Positions 1 through 9,974 of a stretch of 37,970 bases of DNA are shown piece after piece (positions within the stretch are counted from its first letter, which is position 1; each line of letters opens with the position of its first letter). The translations under genes and the position numbers were made by a program. Origin of the DNA: Saprospiraceae bacterium (GTDB lineage: Bacteria; Bacteroidota; Bacteroidia; Chitinophagales; Saprospiraceae); NCBI GenBank assembly GCA_026996805.1, contig JALWKB010000195.1, forward strand, positions 1-37,970, given 5' to 3'. The notes beneath the pieces are model-generated. The model was not told where the DNA came from, searched no databases, and worked only from the letters and a program-made list of their open reading frames with translations.

Positions 1-1
1 C

Positions 2-1228
2 GTTGTAGATGATGCGCAAAAGCGCCGTGTTGTGCATGATGAAATACGAGGAGTAGATGGCGTTGTCGTCTTGGGAAAATTGGCGTTTGTAGAGGATTTC
101 TGTCCAGTGAATGGTCCAGTCGGGATGGATCGACATAGCGATGACATCGTCGTAGTAATAATCGGTCCAACCGAAGTGCTCGCGCGACGGCAGGTCGATA
201 TGGCGCACAATATCGGTACGGCGCAGGTTTTTACGCCGCATTTCGCCAAAGATGACAAATCCGCCGTCGGTGCGATTGATGAGATGGGTGATGTGAATAG
301 CACTGCCGAGTTTGCGCTTTGTGCTCTGTATGAGCTTCTTGCGCACTTCGTCGGTAAAGGGATACAAGATAAGGGCCGTGTCGACGTGGGTAGGGTGCAC
401 AGTCACACTCCAATAACCTTCGGCCTGGTATCGCGCATTGGTGTACACACCGACGCAGTGTATTGAGTAGACATCGCGGCCGCGCTCGAGGAATGCATCG
501 GTAATATAATGGTCCTTCAAAGTCCATTTAAAACGCTCAAATGCATTGGTTGTATCACCGTAGATGAGGAGCAAAATGCGCTCGTCTTTGACGAGCCAGC
601 CCTCTGTCTGGACAAAGGCAAAGGCGAAGAAGCCGTGATCGGTAATTTTGGCCGATTGAAATTGTTGGCGCCATTGGCGCGTGTCGAAGTCAATGTCTAA
701 GGGGGGAAGACCGCGCAAAGCGGGTAGGTATATGCGCAGGCATCGCATCGTCTTGTCGTCGCTTTTGAAGAATATCAAACCCCACTTGCGGTTGTGGCTC
801 TCGGTCCACTTCATCTGCGACATGTCGTAGTGGGCTGTAAAGACATAGAGCTGTTGGCGGGAGATTTGCTCACCGCGTCGATCGTACAAAAACGCTTCTA
901 TGACTGAGTGATGACCTTGATGATACCCCAGTATCAGGCAGATGGCAGTGTCCAACCGCAACACGGCTATCACATGCGAAACACCGATGTCGAGCTGGAT
1001 GCGTTTTTTCCATAGTGTTTGTAATGTACTATCTAAGCCGTACATTTCGTAGTGAAAGAGCCTGTCTTGAAAGACGACGATTTCATCCGCTGGAAGGCCA
1101 CTCACGATTTCATACCCATAGGTATTGCGAATATTGAAATTTTGGCTGGTGTAAAATACCTGTCCATCGGCCGGTAATGCAATGCCTATGATGCTGAGCA
1201 GTATGAGGAGAAAATCTCTTTTAATCAT
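2..1228 (-). CDS. Secreted hypothetical protein, 3'-truncated by the window edge (409 codons visible, no stop in window)
   Basis: Manual reverse-complement translation from ATG at 1228: MIKRDFLLILLSIIGIALPADGQVFYTSQNFNIRNTYGYEIVSGLP... stays open to ...SSYFIMHNTALLRIIYN at the window start. It has an N-terminal signal peptide. The ORF track omits it because no stop lies inside the window. Confidence 0.85.
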   Translation of the reverse strand, partial: MIKRDFLLILLSIIGIALPADGQVFYTSQNFNIRNTYGYEIVSGLPADEIVVFQDRLFHYEMYGLDSTLQTLWKKRIQLDIGVSHVIAVLRLDTAICLILGYHQGHHSVIEAFLYDRRGEQISRQQLYVFTAHYDMSQMKWTESHNRKWGLIFFKSDDKTMRCLRIYLPALRGLPPLDIDFDTRQWRQQFQSAKITDHGFFAFAFVQTEGWLVKDERILLLIYGDTTNAFERFKWTLKDHYITDAFLERGRDVYSIHCVGVYTNARYQAEGYWSVTVHPTHVDTALILYPFTDEVRKKLIQSTKRKLGSAIHITHLINRTDGGFVIFGEMRRKNLRRTDIVRHIDLPSREHFGWTDYYYDDVIAMSIHPDWTIHWTEILYKRQFSQDDNAIYSSYFIMHNTALLRIIYN

Positions 1229-1278
1229 GGCATAGGGCACTGCAAAAATCCGTTACAATAATAACCCCAATAGTGCAA

Positions 1279-4200
1279 ATGAAATTGTATCGACACATAG
1301 TACATACGGTTGGTGTTGTCACGTGTGGCATGAGTATGGCCCTGGTGTTCGTGGTCGCCGGACATTTAAAGCTCATGGCGCAAAGCGATGATGCGCTCTT
1401 CGGGAAAAATCGCGTGCAGTACAGCGATGATTTTGATGCTCGGACCTTGTACTACACTGATCACTTTACGGTGTACTGGTATGGCAAGTCGAGGGTGGCA
1501 GCCACTAAGGTAATTGGTATGGTCGAGCAAGAGTACAAGCAGATGAAGGAGCTGCTCGAATTTCCCGTGTCGAAGCCCATCGATGTGCTCGTCTTTGCCG
1601 ATATCACGGATTTGAAGCAAACCAACATAGGGGTGGAGGAGTCCTTCGAGTGGAAGAGCAGTTTGACGCCCGTGGTGGACAACAAGGTGTTTGTCTACTA
1701 CACGGGACGAGCAGGGGATATGCGACGACAGCTGCGCCAGGGCATGGCCACCGTGATGTTTCGGTGGATGATGTACGGCGATTTTCTCAAGGAGGTATTG
1801 CAAAGCACTTACTTTATCTCCCTTCCCACATGGCTTGAAGAAGGGCTCATCAGCTTTTGTGGTGTGCATTGGGATGAAATCGTTGATGCACACGTCCAAA
1901 GAGCTTTTGAACGTGGCTGGCTCGAAGAGGATTTTTCGCAGTGGGCCAAGCGGGAGCCGCGGTGGGCAGGCCACGCCTTTTGGTTTTATCTGTACACCCA
2001 ATACGGAGCCCGCAGTATACCCGACATATTGTACTTGCTCCGAGTGGATAAGGACATCCATACGGCCCTGCTCTATTCGCTGGGCATGGACTGGGAGGGC
2101 TTTTACAACAACATGGCGGAGTACTACCGAAAGCGATACGAAAAACTGCTGGCTATTGCTCAAAAGCCGACATTGGAACCGCCTTTGTATACAACAAGCG
2201 TCGACGGCCCCTGGTCCGTAATCACCTCCTTTGCAGCTATCGACCACAGTGGAGCACTTCTGGTCGGCCTCAATCACAGGGGTAAGCGCACAGTATGGCT
2301 GATCACCAACAAACACAAAAAGCGCCTGTTTAAAAAGGGTTACAAAAACATCGTACAGCCCCCCGATTTGGCCTATCCTCAGGTCGTACGCATTGGGGAT
2401 AGCACGATAGCAATACTCAACGAGCAAAGAGATGTACTCTATCTGTATCTGTATAAAATCGATGGCCAATTACAGCAGCGCCACGTCGTACGTCCCGAAA
2501 TACAGCGCATCTACCACATGGTGTGGGTCGAGGAAATCGGCATGCTCCTCTTGACGGCCAACATGTACGGCGCTTCGGATGTGGTATTGTACGACCTTTG
2601 GCAGCGTCGATTCTATCCATTGACGGAAGATTACTGGGACGACTGGGATGCCAGCATATGCCGTTATAGGGGACGATTGGGCGTGTGTTTTGCTTCCAAT
2701 CGAGGCGACAGCCTCACACTGCGCAAACAGCGTACCCCACGCGTGTGGGCCCCTTCGATTGAAGCCGATGTGTATTTTTTAAGCTGGGACGAAGACTATC
2801 TTCCCGACAAGGAGGTCATCCGACTGACGCACGATGGTCGGATGAAATACATGCCCATGCTTCAAGGTGATACGCTCTATTATCTGGCCAACCACTTGGG
2901 CAAACGGAGCCTGTACCTCTACAATATGTCGGAGCAGACGCCACGACCTACGACAAAAGTCTTGTTTGCCGACCGGAATATATCGCGCATCAACCTCGAG
3001 AGCGGGACACTGCTATTGCAGGTAGAAAAGGCGGATGAGATTCAGATCTACAGCGCAAGGGCTTATCGCAATGGATATTCATTGCGTAAGGACGTGTCAA
3101 ATGTCAGTGATACAGCTAATGCGCAAGAAGGCGTGCCAAGCAGGGATGTGCGTGGACAAAACCGATATGATCCGTTTCATTTCTTCGATTCGGAATTTGC
3201 GATTTCGAATATTCCCGATTCGCTGCGAAAATTGTCCATCGATGAGGTCGAAGAGATATTGGAGTGGTTTTATCCCAAGGAAGAAGACCAAAGCCCCAAG
3301 CCGCAGGCATTTTCCTCTGTCAACGCCCTGGCGTATATTGATCGCTATTATTTTCGATCGCTTAAAATCCAGATGGACAATGACGATATCGTAGACAGCA
3401 AGTTGGCCTGGTGGGGAGGTGCAAATGCTTTAAACAACAGTATTTATCGACCGATGGGCTTGCACATTCAGCTGCCATTGGTGGAATTGTTCAATGACTA
3501 TTCCATTGCACTTGGAACGCGGCTGGCACCTTCATTGAATGGCTTGGAGGTCTATCTCAGAGGTGAAGATCGCCATGCACTGTGGGACAAGAGTGCAATC
3601 GTCTATGTCCAAAAGCGCAGGTATCCGCAATCCAGAGGTATCCACACGACATTGTACCAGACGCAGAGCATGCTATTGCAGTATGGAGTGAAATATCCCT
3701 TCAATGTCTTTGGCAGTGTGCGCATGCGCACCACGTTTCGAAACGATCGACAGTGGAGTTATGCGACGGATGAAGAGACATTGCATGCCCCAATTGTCGA
3801 TGCCCAGCGCCTTGGCGTACGCGTCGAATATGTCTTTGACAACACCTGGGATTTAGCGATGAATTTAAGGGGAGGGACCCGATTACATCTCGGTGTAGAG
3901 TGGTTGAAGCGCATGCAAATCGATAATCACCCGTGGAGTTTTAAGATATTGGGGCCTTGGACTTTGCTCTGGGATTGGGATATACGGCATTACTTTGTCT
4001 TGCCGTGGTCAAACGTCATCGCTCTCCGATGGGCCGGGGCCATGAATACGGGGTCGGAGCGCATTTTATATCTCCTTGGAGGCACTCTCAATGAGTTGTA
4101 CTATCGACTCAATGAAGATTTTTATCCTTCGGAAGACCAGCGTTTTAGCTATGTCATGGTCGAGACACCGCTGAGGGGGTTCCCGTACAATCAGCGCAAT

Positions 4201-4563
4201 GGCAACGCCTTTAGTCTTCTCAATGTGGAGTGGCGCGTACCGGTGGGGCAGTATCTGATGCGAGGGTGGCAGCGGTGGGCATTTCTTCGACATTTGCAGA
4301 TAGTGGGATTTGGCGACGCGGGAGTAGCATGGAATGGCGTGAGTCCCTTTGATGAGCGCAATTACAGCTATGTGCGCCATTACCAAAATCCAGCCGTCCG
4401 GCTACGCGTGCGGTATTATACCGAGCCATTTTTACTGGGATATGGATTTGGACTGCGCACGTATTTTCTCGGATATTTCGTGCGCTTGGATTACGCGTGG
4501 GGGGTGCAAGACCGTGTAATTCAGCGCCCCCGCTTACACCTCGGGTTGGGTTTGGATTTTTAA
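1279..4563 (+). CDS. Large envelope protein: peptidase-MA-like N-terminal region, TolB/PD40-like propeller, C-terminal surface-antigen (Omp85-like) beta-barrel
   Basis: 1096-aa ORF (GTG at 1273, ATG at 1279). Signal sequence, LPTWLEEGL motif, beta-propeller-like middle, barrel-like C-terminus (LRGFPYNQRNGNAFSLLNVEWRVPVG ... LHLGLGLDF). Confidence 0.75.
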   Translation: MKLYRHIVHTVGVVTCGMSMALVFVVAGHLKLMAQSDDALFGKNRVQYSDDFDARTLYYTDHFTVYWYGKSRVAATKVIGMVEQEYKQMKELLEFPVSKPIDVLVFADITDLKQTNIGVEESFEWKSSLTPVVDNKVFVYYTGRAGDMRRQLRQGMATVMFRWMMYGDFLKEVLQSTYFISLPTWLEEGLISFCGVHWDEIVDAHVQRAFERGWLEEDFSQWAKREPRWAGHAFWFYLYTQYGARSIPDILYLLRVDKDIHTALLYSLGMDWEGFYNNMAEYYRKRYEKLLAIAQKPTLEPPLYTTSVDGPWSVITSFAAIDHSGALLVGLNHRGKRTVWLITNKHKKRLFKKGYKNIVQPPDLAYPQVVRIGDSTIAILNEQRDVLYLYLYKIDGQLQQRHVVRPEIQRIYHMVWVEEIGMLLLTANMYGASDVVLYDLWQRRFYPLTEDYWDDWDASICRYRGRLGVCFASNRGDSLTLRKQRTPRVWAPSIEADVYFLSWDEDYLPDKEVIRLTHDGRMKYMPMLQGDTLYYLANHLGKRSLYLYNMSEQTPRPTTKVLFADRNISRINLESGTLLLQVEKADEIQIYSARAYRNGYSLRKDVSNVSDTANAQEGVPSRDVRGQNRYDPFHFFDSEFAISNIPDSLRKLSIDEVEEILEWFYPKEEDQSPKPQAFSSVNALAYIDRYYFRSLKIQMDNDDIVDSKLAWWGGANALNNSIYRPMGLHIQLPLVELFNDYSIALGTRLAPSLNGLEVYLRGEDRHALWDKSAIVYVQKRRYPQSRGIHTTLYQTQSMLLQYGVKYPFNVFGSVRMRTTFRNDRQWSYATDEETLHAPIVDAQRLGVRVEYVFDNTWDLAMNLRGGTRLHLGVEWLKRMQIDNHPWSFKILGPWTLLWDWDIRHYFVLPWSNVIALRWAGAMNTGSERILYLLGGTLNELYYRLNEDFYPSEDQRFSYVMVETPLRGFPYNQRNGNAFSLLNVEWRVPVGQYLMRGWQRWAFLRHLQIVGFGDAGVAWNGVSPFDERNYSYVRHYQNPAVRLRVRYYTEPFLLGYGFGLRTYFLGYFVRLDYAWGVQDRVIQRPRLHLGLGLDF

Positions 4564-4588
4564 AACGGTGGCATAACCAAAGGTCGTT

Positions 4589-6085
4589 GTGGGGATGAAG
4601 GGACTGTGGCGCAAGCGAATAGGTGTGGATGCTTTTTTATCGCTTCGGAAGATACTCTTTTATGCAGCCCCGGTATTGGCGGTATGGGCCATAGTGGTCA
4701 AGCCATTGGGGACGGAGTTACCCCAGCTCTCCTACATGCTGGCCGTCGTACTTTGGATGGTCATGTGGTGGATTTCGGAAGAAGTGCCTTTGGGTATCAC
4801 TTCCCTATTACCGATCGTGCTTTTTCCGCTTTTGGGCATTATGGATGGCAAGGCCGTGAGTGTACTGTATATCAATCAGGTAATCTTCCTCTTCATGGGG
4901 GGATTTATGGTGGCAATAGCGGTCCAGAAATGGGAGTTGCATCGGCGCATTGCCCTGTGGATACTGTTGACACTCGGGACGAGCACGTCGCGCATTCTCT
5001 TGGGGTTCATGCTGGCCACGGCCGTGCTGTCGATGTGGATATCCAATACGGCGACGACCATGATGATGATACCGATGGCGCTATCGGTACTGGGCATGGA
5101 GTCGCGGAGAGCATCACCCTTTGGTCGGGTCTTGTTATTGGGCATTGCGTACTCGGCATCGATTGGAGGCGTTGCGACGTTGGTGGGCACGCCTCCCAAT
5201 TTGTCGTTTACACGCATCTATGAAATCTACTATCCTCATGCGGAAGGTGTGAGCTTTGGGCAATGGATGGTGTGGGCTTTCCCACTCAGTATTGGGCTGT
5301 TGTTCGCGCTCTTTGTCTACTTGCGGTACATCGTCATGCGGGGTGTAGACGTACAAGTGATGGATGTAACGGGCTTGCGCCGGCAGCTCAAAGCCATGGG
5401 GGGCTTGAGTTATGAAGAACGAGCAGTGATGGCGGTCTTTGTCGTGTTGGCCTTGCTGTGGATCTTTCGCACGACATTGGATTTTGGCATCTTCCGCATT
5501 CCGGGGTGGTCGACGTGGTTGCCGTATGGTTCGTATTTGCACGATGGGACCGTGGCCATAGCAATGGCCGTGTTGCTCTTTGTGCTACCGGCAAAGCGTA
5601 CGGACGGATATTTGATGAGTTGGTCCGATATGCGGCAAATGCCGTGGGATTTGATTTTGTTGTTTGGAGGTGGTTTTGCACTTGCGGGGGGATTGAAAGA
5701 GTCGGGGCTTGCCGATTGGTTGGGTCAACATCTGCAGTGGATGCGGGTCATGCCGATATGGCTGAGCACGTGGCTTTTGGTGCTCATGGTGAGCTTTTTG
5801 ACCGAGATGACCTCCAATACGGCCACTGTGGAGTCGTTTTTACCTGTGTTGGCGGGACTGGCGGGCGCTTCGTCGGACGAAGCACTTTTGTGGATGGTCC
5901 CGGCGACGGTAGCCGCCTCGATGGCCTTTATGTTGCCCATAGCCACTCCGCCCAATGCCATCGTCTTCGGTACGGGGAAGATATCGATGGTAGAGATGAT
6001 GCGTGTGGGCTTTGTCTTCAATTTCGTGGCGGGCACACTGGTGGCGATCTATTTTTTTCTTCTTCTCAACCACGGGGTGTATTAG
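4589..6085 (+). CDS. SLC13/DASS family sodium:dicarboxylate (anion) symporter
   Basis: 498 aa with many hydrophobic segments; DASS motifs SNTATTMMMIP, GTPPNLSF, MTSNTATVESFLPVL and ATPPNAIVFGTG. Confidence 0.9.
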   Translation: MGMKGLWRKRIGVDAFLSLRKILFYAAPVLAVWAIVVKPLGTELPQLSYMLAVVLWMVMWWISEEVPLGITSLLPIVLFPLLGIMDGKAVSVLYINQVIFLFMGGFMVAIAVQKWELHRRIALWILLTLGTSTSRILLGFMLATAVLSMWISNTATTMMMIPMALSVLGMESRRASPFGRVLLLGIAYSASIGGVATLVGTPPNLSFTRIYEIYYPHAEGVSFGQWMVWAFPLSIGLLFALFVYLRYIVMRGVDVQVMDVTGLRRQLKAMGGLSYEERAVMAVFVVLALLWIFRTTLDFGIFRIPGWSTWLPYGSYLHDGTVAIAMAVLLFVLPAKRTDGYLMSWSDMRQMPWDLILLFGGGFALAGGLKESGLADWLGQHLQWMRVMPIWLSTWLLVLMVSFLTEMTSNTATVESFLPVLAGLAGASSDEALLWMVPATVAASMAFMLPIATPPNAIVFGTGKISMVEMMRVGFVFNFVAGTLVAIYFFLLLNHGVY

Positions 6086-6090
6086 GCTCC

Positions 6091-6867
6091 TCAAGAGGAT
6101 TTTCTGTTGAGGAGTCGTTCGACGAGTTGGTTTTTACAGGCTCGGGAGACGGGCAGTTGGGTGCCGTCGATGAGTTCGACATAGCCTTCGCGGTGGTAGC
6201 GCCGTATCATGGCAATGTTGACCAGATAGGATCGGTGGATGGTGAGAAAACCGTGGTTTTTGAGTAGGTCTTTCCAGATGCCGAGATTATAGGAACTCAA
6301 GACGGGATCTTGTCCCTGGATGTGGATGCGCGTATATCGCTGCCATCCTTCGATGTAGATGATGTTGTGCAGGTCGATGATTTCGATGGTTTTCGATGTG
6401 GGGATGGCGATTTTTCGGTCGTGAAATTGTGCGGGCTGCGCCTTGAGATTGTGCAGTAATATTTCATACTGCATCATGCGCTCCTGTTTTTTGATGCGCT
6501 TGATGGCCTTGTTTACGGCGCGGACGAGGTCTTCGTTGAGGATGGGTTTGAGGAGGTAATCTACGGCACTCATGCGGAGCGCTTGCAGACTGTATTCGTC
6601 GTAGCCGGTGACGAAGATGATTTGAAAGTCGATGTGCTCGAAGCGCTGGAGCATTTCAATGCCGGTTTCGCCGGGCATGGCGATGTCGAGAAATACGATT
6701 TGCGGGCGCATTTTGAGGATGGTTTCGTAGGCTTCTTGCGCGTTCGTGGCCTCGCCTATGATGCGTATTTCAGGACAGTACTCGTTGATTTTCATTTTGA
6801 GTACTTCGCGTGGCAGCGTTTCGTCATCGACGATTACTGCCGTGTATTGTGATCTTTGCTCATTCAT
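6091..6867 (-). CDS. LytTR-family response regulator
   Basis: REC domain (VIVDDETLPR..., IVFLDIAMPGETG) plus a LytTR DNA-binding domain (IIYIEGWQRYTRIH...FLTIHRSYLVN). ATGA overlap with the upstream kinase gene. Confidence 0.93.
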   Translation of the reverse strand: MNEQRSQYTAVIVDDETLPREVLKMKINEYCPEIRIIGEATNAQEAYETILKMRPQIVFLDIAMPGETGIEMLQRFEHIDFQIIFVTGYDEYSLQALRMSAVDYLLKPILNEDLVRAVNKAIKRIKKQERMMQYEILLHNLKAQPAQFHDRKIAIPTSKTIEIIDLHNIIYIEGWQRYTRIHIQGQDPVLSSYNLGIWKDLLKNHGFLTIHRSYLVNIAMIRRYHREGYVELIDGTQLPVSRACKNQLVERLLNRKSS

Positions 6868-9860
6868 GATGCGGAGTTTTTGATGAGGTAATGAATGGTA
6901 ATGACGACTTTAGTCCCAAGGGCTTTGCCTGTTTTGTCTTCTTTGTCGATGATTTCGAGGTGGATGTGCATGTCGGAGGCCTGATTGATGAGCTCGATGC
7001 GTTCTTGGACGAGCTGTAGGCCGCGCGGCTTGTGGGTTTTGCTGCGATGTCGCTGAGCTGCCTTGCGACCGATACCGTTGTCTTCGATGATGCACTGCAG
7101 CATATTGGAGCTCAACATGCAAAAGTGGAGGGAGATGAAACCCTTTCGATCTCTTAAGGGCGTGATGCCGTGGATAATGGCGTTTTCGACAAATGGCTGT
7201 ATAATCATCGAGGGGATGCGGATGTCTTCGGAGACACTTTCGCACGTGACGATTTCGAAGTCGATCTTTTCGCGGAAGCGCAGTTTTTCCAACATCAGGT
7301 AGAGTCGCAATATCTTGAGCTCGGTGGCTAAGGTGATTTCGTTGTCCTTTGAGCTATCTAAAATGAGCCGGGTGAGCAAGGCGAAATGCGTCAAGTAGTA
7401 ATCCGCCTTGTCAAAATTTTTCGAGTGTATGAAATATTGAATGGCGGTCAGCGAGTTGAAGATGAAATGTGGGTTCATGCGCGCGCGCAGGGCATTGAGC
7501 CTGAGCTCGGCTATTTTTCGGTGAAATTCCGTCTTTTGGATGGCGAGCTTTTTGTTGGTGCGGATGATGTAGCGGCTGATGAAAAAGGACAATAAGCCTA
7601 TGGCCAATCCACCCGCTGTGCCCCATACAAAGGGCATGTAATCTATGCGGTGTTGGAAGACGAACGCATCGGCATAGCCATTGGCCTGTACGGAAAGTCT
7701 ATGCGTACCCCACTCTTCGATGCGCAGGGCAATGGGATTGGTGGCGTCGTGATACCACTGTCGGTAGTAGGGAGCCTGTACCGTCAGGGTGGAGAAGTGG
7801 TGTTCGTAAGGGTAATGGTAATAGTCGGGACTGCGAAAGTACAGCGCAACGGAGTCCAAACTGTACAGGATCTGGCTATTGGGTGGAATAGGAGTGTTGC
7901 GTAGGCGCTTTTTTCGGATGATGGACAGCTTGTCAAAAGCTACGCCGTACGTTTTGGGTAGCTGGAGAAACGAATCGGCATGAAAGACCGTCAACCCATT
8001 GAGAGTGCCATAAAACATATAGCCGTCCGACGATTCGGCTACTGCTTTGGTATTCATTTCGCGGTGTGAGAGGCCATCGGAGTGGTAGAAGTTTTTGCGT
8101 ACGCGCAAGGTGGAGTCCAAGACCGTAATGCCGTTGTCAGTACCTACCCAGAGATTGTGATGCAAGTCAAGGTGGAGGCTGTAGATGACATTGCTGTTGA
8201 GGCCGCTCTCTGCGGAGAGATGTCGCTTTTTGTGCAGCGTTTTGCCATCGAGGATGACAATTCCGCCGAGTTCGCCACCGAGAGCAATATCCCCTGAGGG
8301 CAATTCCTGTACATCGCGGAGATTGTAAAAGAGCACTCCCCATGAGGAGAAGGGCAGGGTCGTGTCGAGGTGGAGATTGCTATCTAATACCACGATTCGA
8401 CTTTCTGCGCCTATCCAAAATTGGCCTCTCTGGGGTAGGGCGTGAATCGTCATTTCGTGGACGGCAAAGTCAACAGGGATGGTTTGCACTTCGTCATTGC
8501 TAAAATCGTAGGCCACGATTTTACCCTCATCCGATAGGAAAGAAGCTCGCCCGCCTACCAACACGCGCGTGGAGTCATACACAGCAATGTCGGAGGGATA
8601 GAAATCCAGAAGCTTCGTTTGTATACGCTGGTTGTGCGGTGTGTATCGATACAAAAAGGTGGTGTCGGTATTGAGTTGGACGGTGAGGATGTATAGGGCC
8701 TTGCTCTTGGGAGAAGATGCAATGCGATAATTGTTGGCATAGGGTTTTTGCGCGTTGGGGAGCTGGTCAAAGAGCGTGTCTACCATGCGATAAGGGGGCG
8801 AAATGCGGTAAAAGCCCTTGTCCTCACCAATAAAATAGATCACATCATCGAGGGATGTGAGCCCTATGATGATCTTGCCAAAGTTGATCATAGACGCAAT
8901 GGGGCGCTTGACAAGATGGCGCACATACGAAGGGCGAATGGTGATGTAATCGATGCCCGTATATCCGTAGAGGAAGAGCTTGTACCTTAAATCATCCGCA
9001 TAGACGCCGACGATGTTGGCGTTGATTTCGGCCAAAGTGGGTTGGTTGATGATGGTTTGGTCGGCCTCGAGTAAGTAATAGGCCGTAAAATGTCTGGGGC
9101 GGTCTTTACATCCGAACAGGCATTGCTCCCTTTTGTCGACAAAGATTATCTCGAGCACTTCATCCTTTGGGCATTGAAAGAGTGTGTGCCATTGCGCGTC
9201 GATGCGCTTTTGCAATTGGCGGTCTAAGCTGCGATACAGCGAGTCTCTTAAGCAGAAGAGTGTCCCGTCAATGTAAGTGTACAGGCGGGTGTCGTACCAC
9301 TTTTGTGCTTCGCGGTCATAAAAAAACCAAAAGCCCTGACAAAACAGTGCTTTCGATGGAATAAAATCGAGACAAGGCAGGTGAACGGCTCGATCGCCAT
9401 CAAGGGTATAAAAACATCCCTGTCCACCTGATGTGGAGTCATCTACGATTTTATACAGAAAAAGGGTATCGTTGATCAGTATGAAATGGTGCTGCGGGGG
9501 TGCTTTGGAGTATTCCGCATAGAGGCTGTTGTGCGGAATGCGAAAGAGGCCTTTCCCTTCGTCGGTCAATACGGCGATCTCATCGTTGTGGAGGACGACG
9601 GCCTCGAGCGGAAAGGGCAATTTGTCGTATAGGGGAATGTGGACCGTTTCGAAGGTATGACCGTCGTATCGCTGTACAAAATGCGGCATAAAGAGGTAAA
9701 AATATCCGCTCTTGTTGCGCACAATCTTGTATATGAAGCGGCTGTACAAGCCGTGCTCTTGCTCGATAATCTTGTGGTCTAAGATAGGTTGTGCGCGCAT
9801 TGCTAAAGGAGTCATTGTCAATGCCCACCCTATAGCTCCCAACACCAACGTACGAATCAT
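6864..9860 (-). CDS. Two-component sensor histidine kinase (LytS/His_kinase type) with periplasmic propeller repeats
   Basis: Signal peptide, Reg_prop-like repeat (GLNSNVIYSLHLDLHHNLWVGTDNGITVLD), one TM segment (FVWGTAGGLAIGLLSFFIS), H-box LRARMNPHFIFNSLTAIQ, N-box PFVENAIIHG. Confidence 0.92.
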   Translation of the reverse strand: MIRTLVLGAIGWALTMTPLAMRAQPILDHKIIEQEHGLYSRFIYKIVRNKSGYFYLFMPHFVQRYDGHTFETVHIPLYDKLPFPLEAVVLHNDEIAVLTDEGKGLFRIPHNSLYAEYSKAPPQHHFILINDTLFLYKIVDDSTSGGQGCFYTLDGDRAVHLPCLDFIPSKALFCQGFWFFYDREAQKWYDTRLYTYIDGTLFCLRDSLYRSLDRQLQKRIDAQWHTLFQCPKDEVLEIIFVDKREQCLFGCKDRPRHFTAYYLLEADQTIINQPTLAEINANIVGVYADDLRYKLFLYGYTGIDYITIRPSYVRHLVKRPIASMINFGKIIIGLTSLDDVIYFIGEDKGFYRISPPYRMVDTLFDQLPNAQKPYANNYRIASSPKSKALYILTVQLNTDTTFLYRYTPHNQRIQTKLLDFYPSDIAVYDSTRVLVGGRASFLSDEGKIVAYDFSNDEVQTIPVDFAVHEMTIHALPQRGQFWIGAESRIVVLDSNLHLDTTLPFSSWGVLFYNLRDVQELPSGDIALGGELGGIVILDGKTLHKKRHLSAESGLNSNVIYSLHLDLHHNLWVGTDNGITVLDSTLRVRKNFYHSDGLSHREMNTKAVAESSDGYMFYGTLNGLTVFHADSFLQLPKTYGVAFDKLSIIRKKRLRNTPIPPNSQILYSLDSVALYFRSPDYYHYPYEHHFSTLTVQAPYYRQWYHDATNPIALRIEEWGTHRLSVQANGYADAFVFQHRIDYMPFVWGTAGGLAIGLLSFFISRYIIRTNKKLAIQKTEFHRKIAELRLNALRARMNPHFIFNSLTAIQYFIHSKNFDKADYYLTHFALLTRLILDSSKDNEITLATELKILRLYLMLEKLRFREKIDFEIVTCESVSEDIRIPSMIIQPFVENAIIHGITPLRDRKGFISLHFCMLSSNMLQCIIEDNGIGRKAAQRHRSKTHKPRGLQLVQERIELINQASDMHIHLEIIDKEDKTGKALGTKVVITIHYLIKNSAS

Positions 9861-9974
9861 AGCGGTAAAGCTAAGGTTTGGTGACTTAGCATGGGGTGCA
9901 ATTCTGCATAAGTGGTATTGTTTTTCCTACCAAAGCCGCAATTTAATGCACGAACGGAAAAAAGTTTGTGTTTA

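Noticed and set aside
1366-2469. 367-aa minus-strand ORF antisense to the barrel protein
   Set aside because: Fully antisense to a well-supported CDS; composition looks like a shadow ORF with no recognisable domain.
5458-6267. 269-aa plus-strand ORF
   Set aside because: Overlaps the DASS transporter in another frame and runs into the antisense of the LytTR gene; low-complexity shadow translation.
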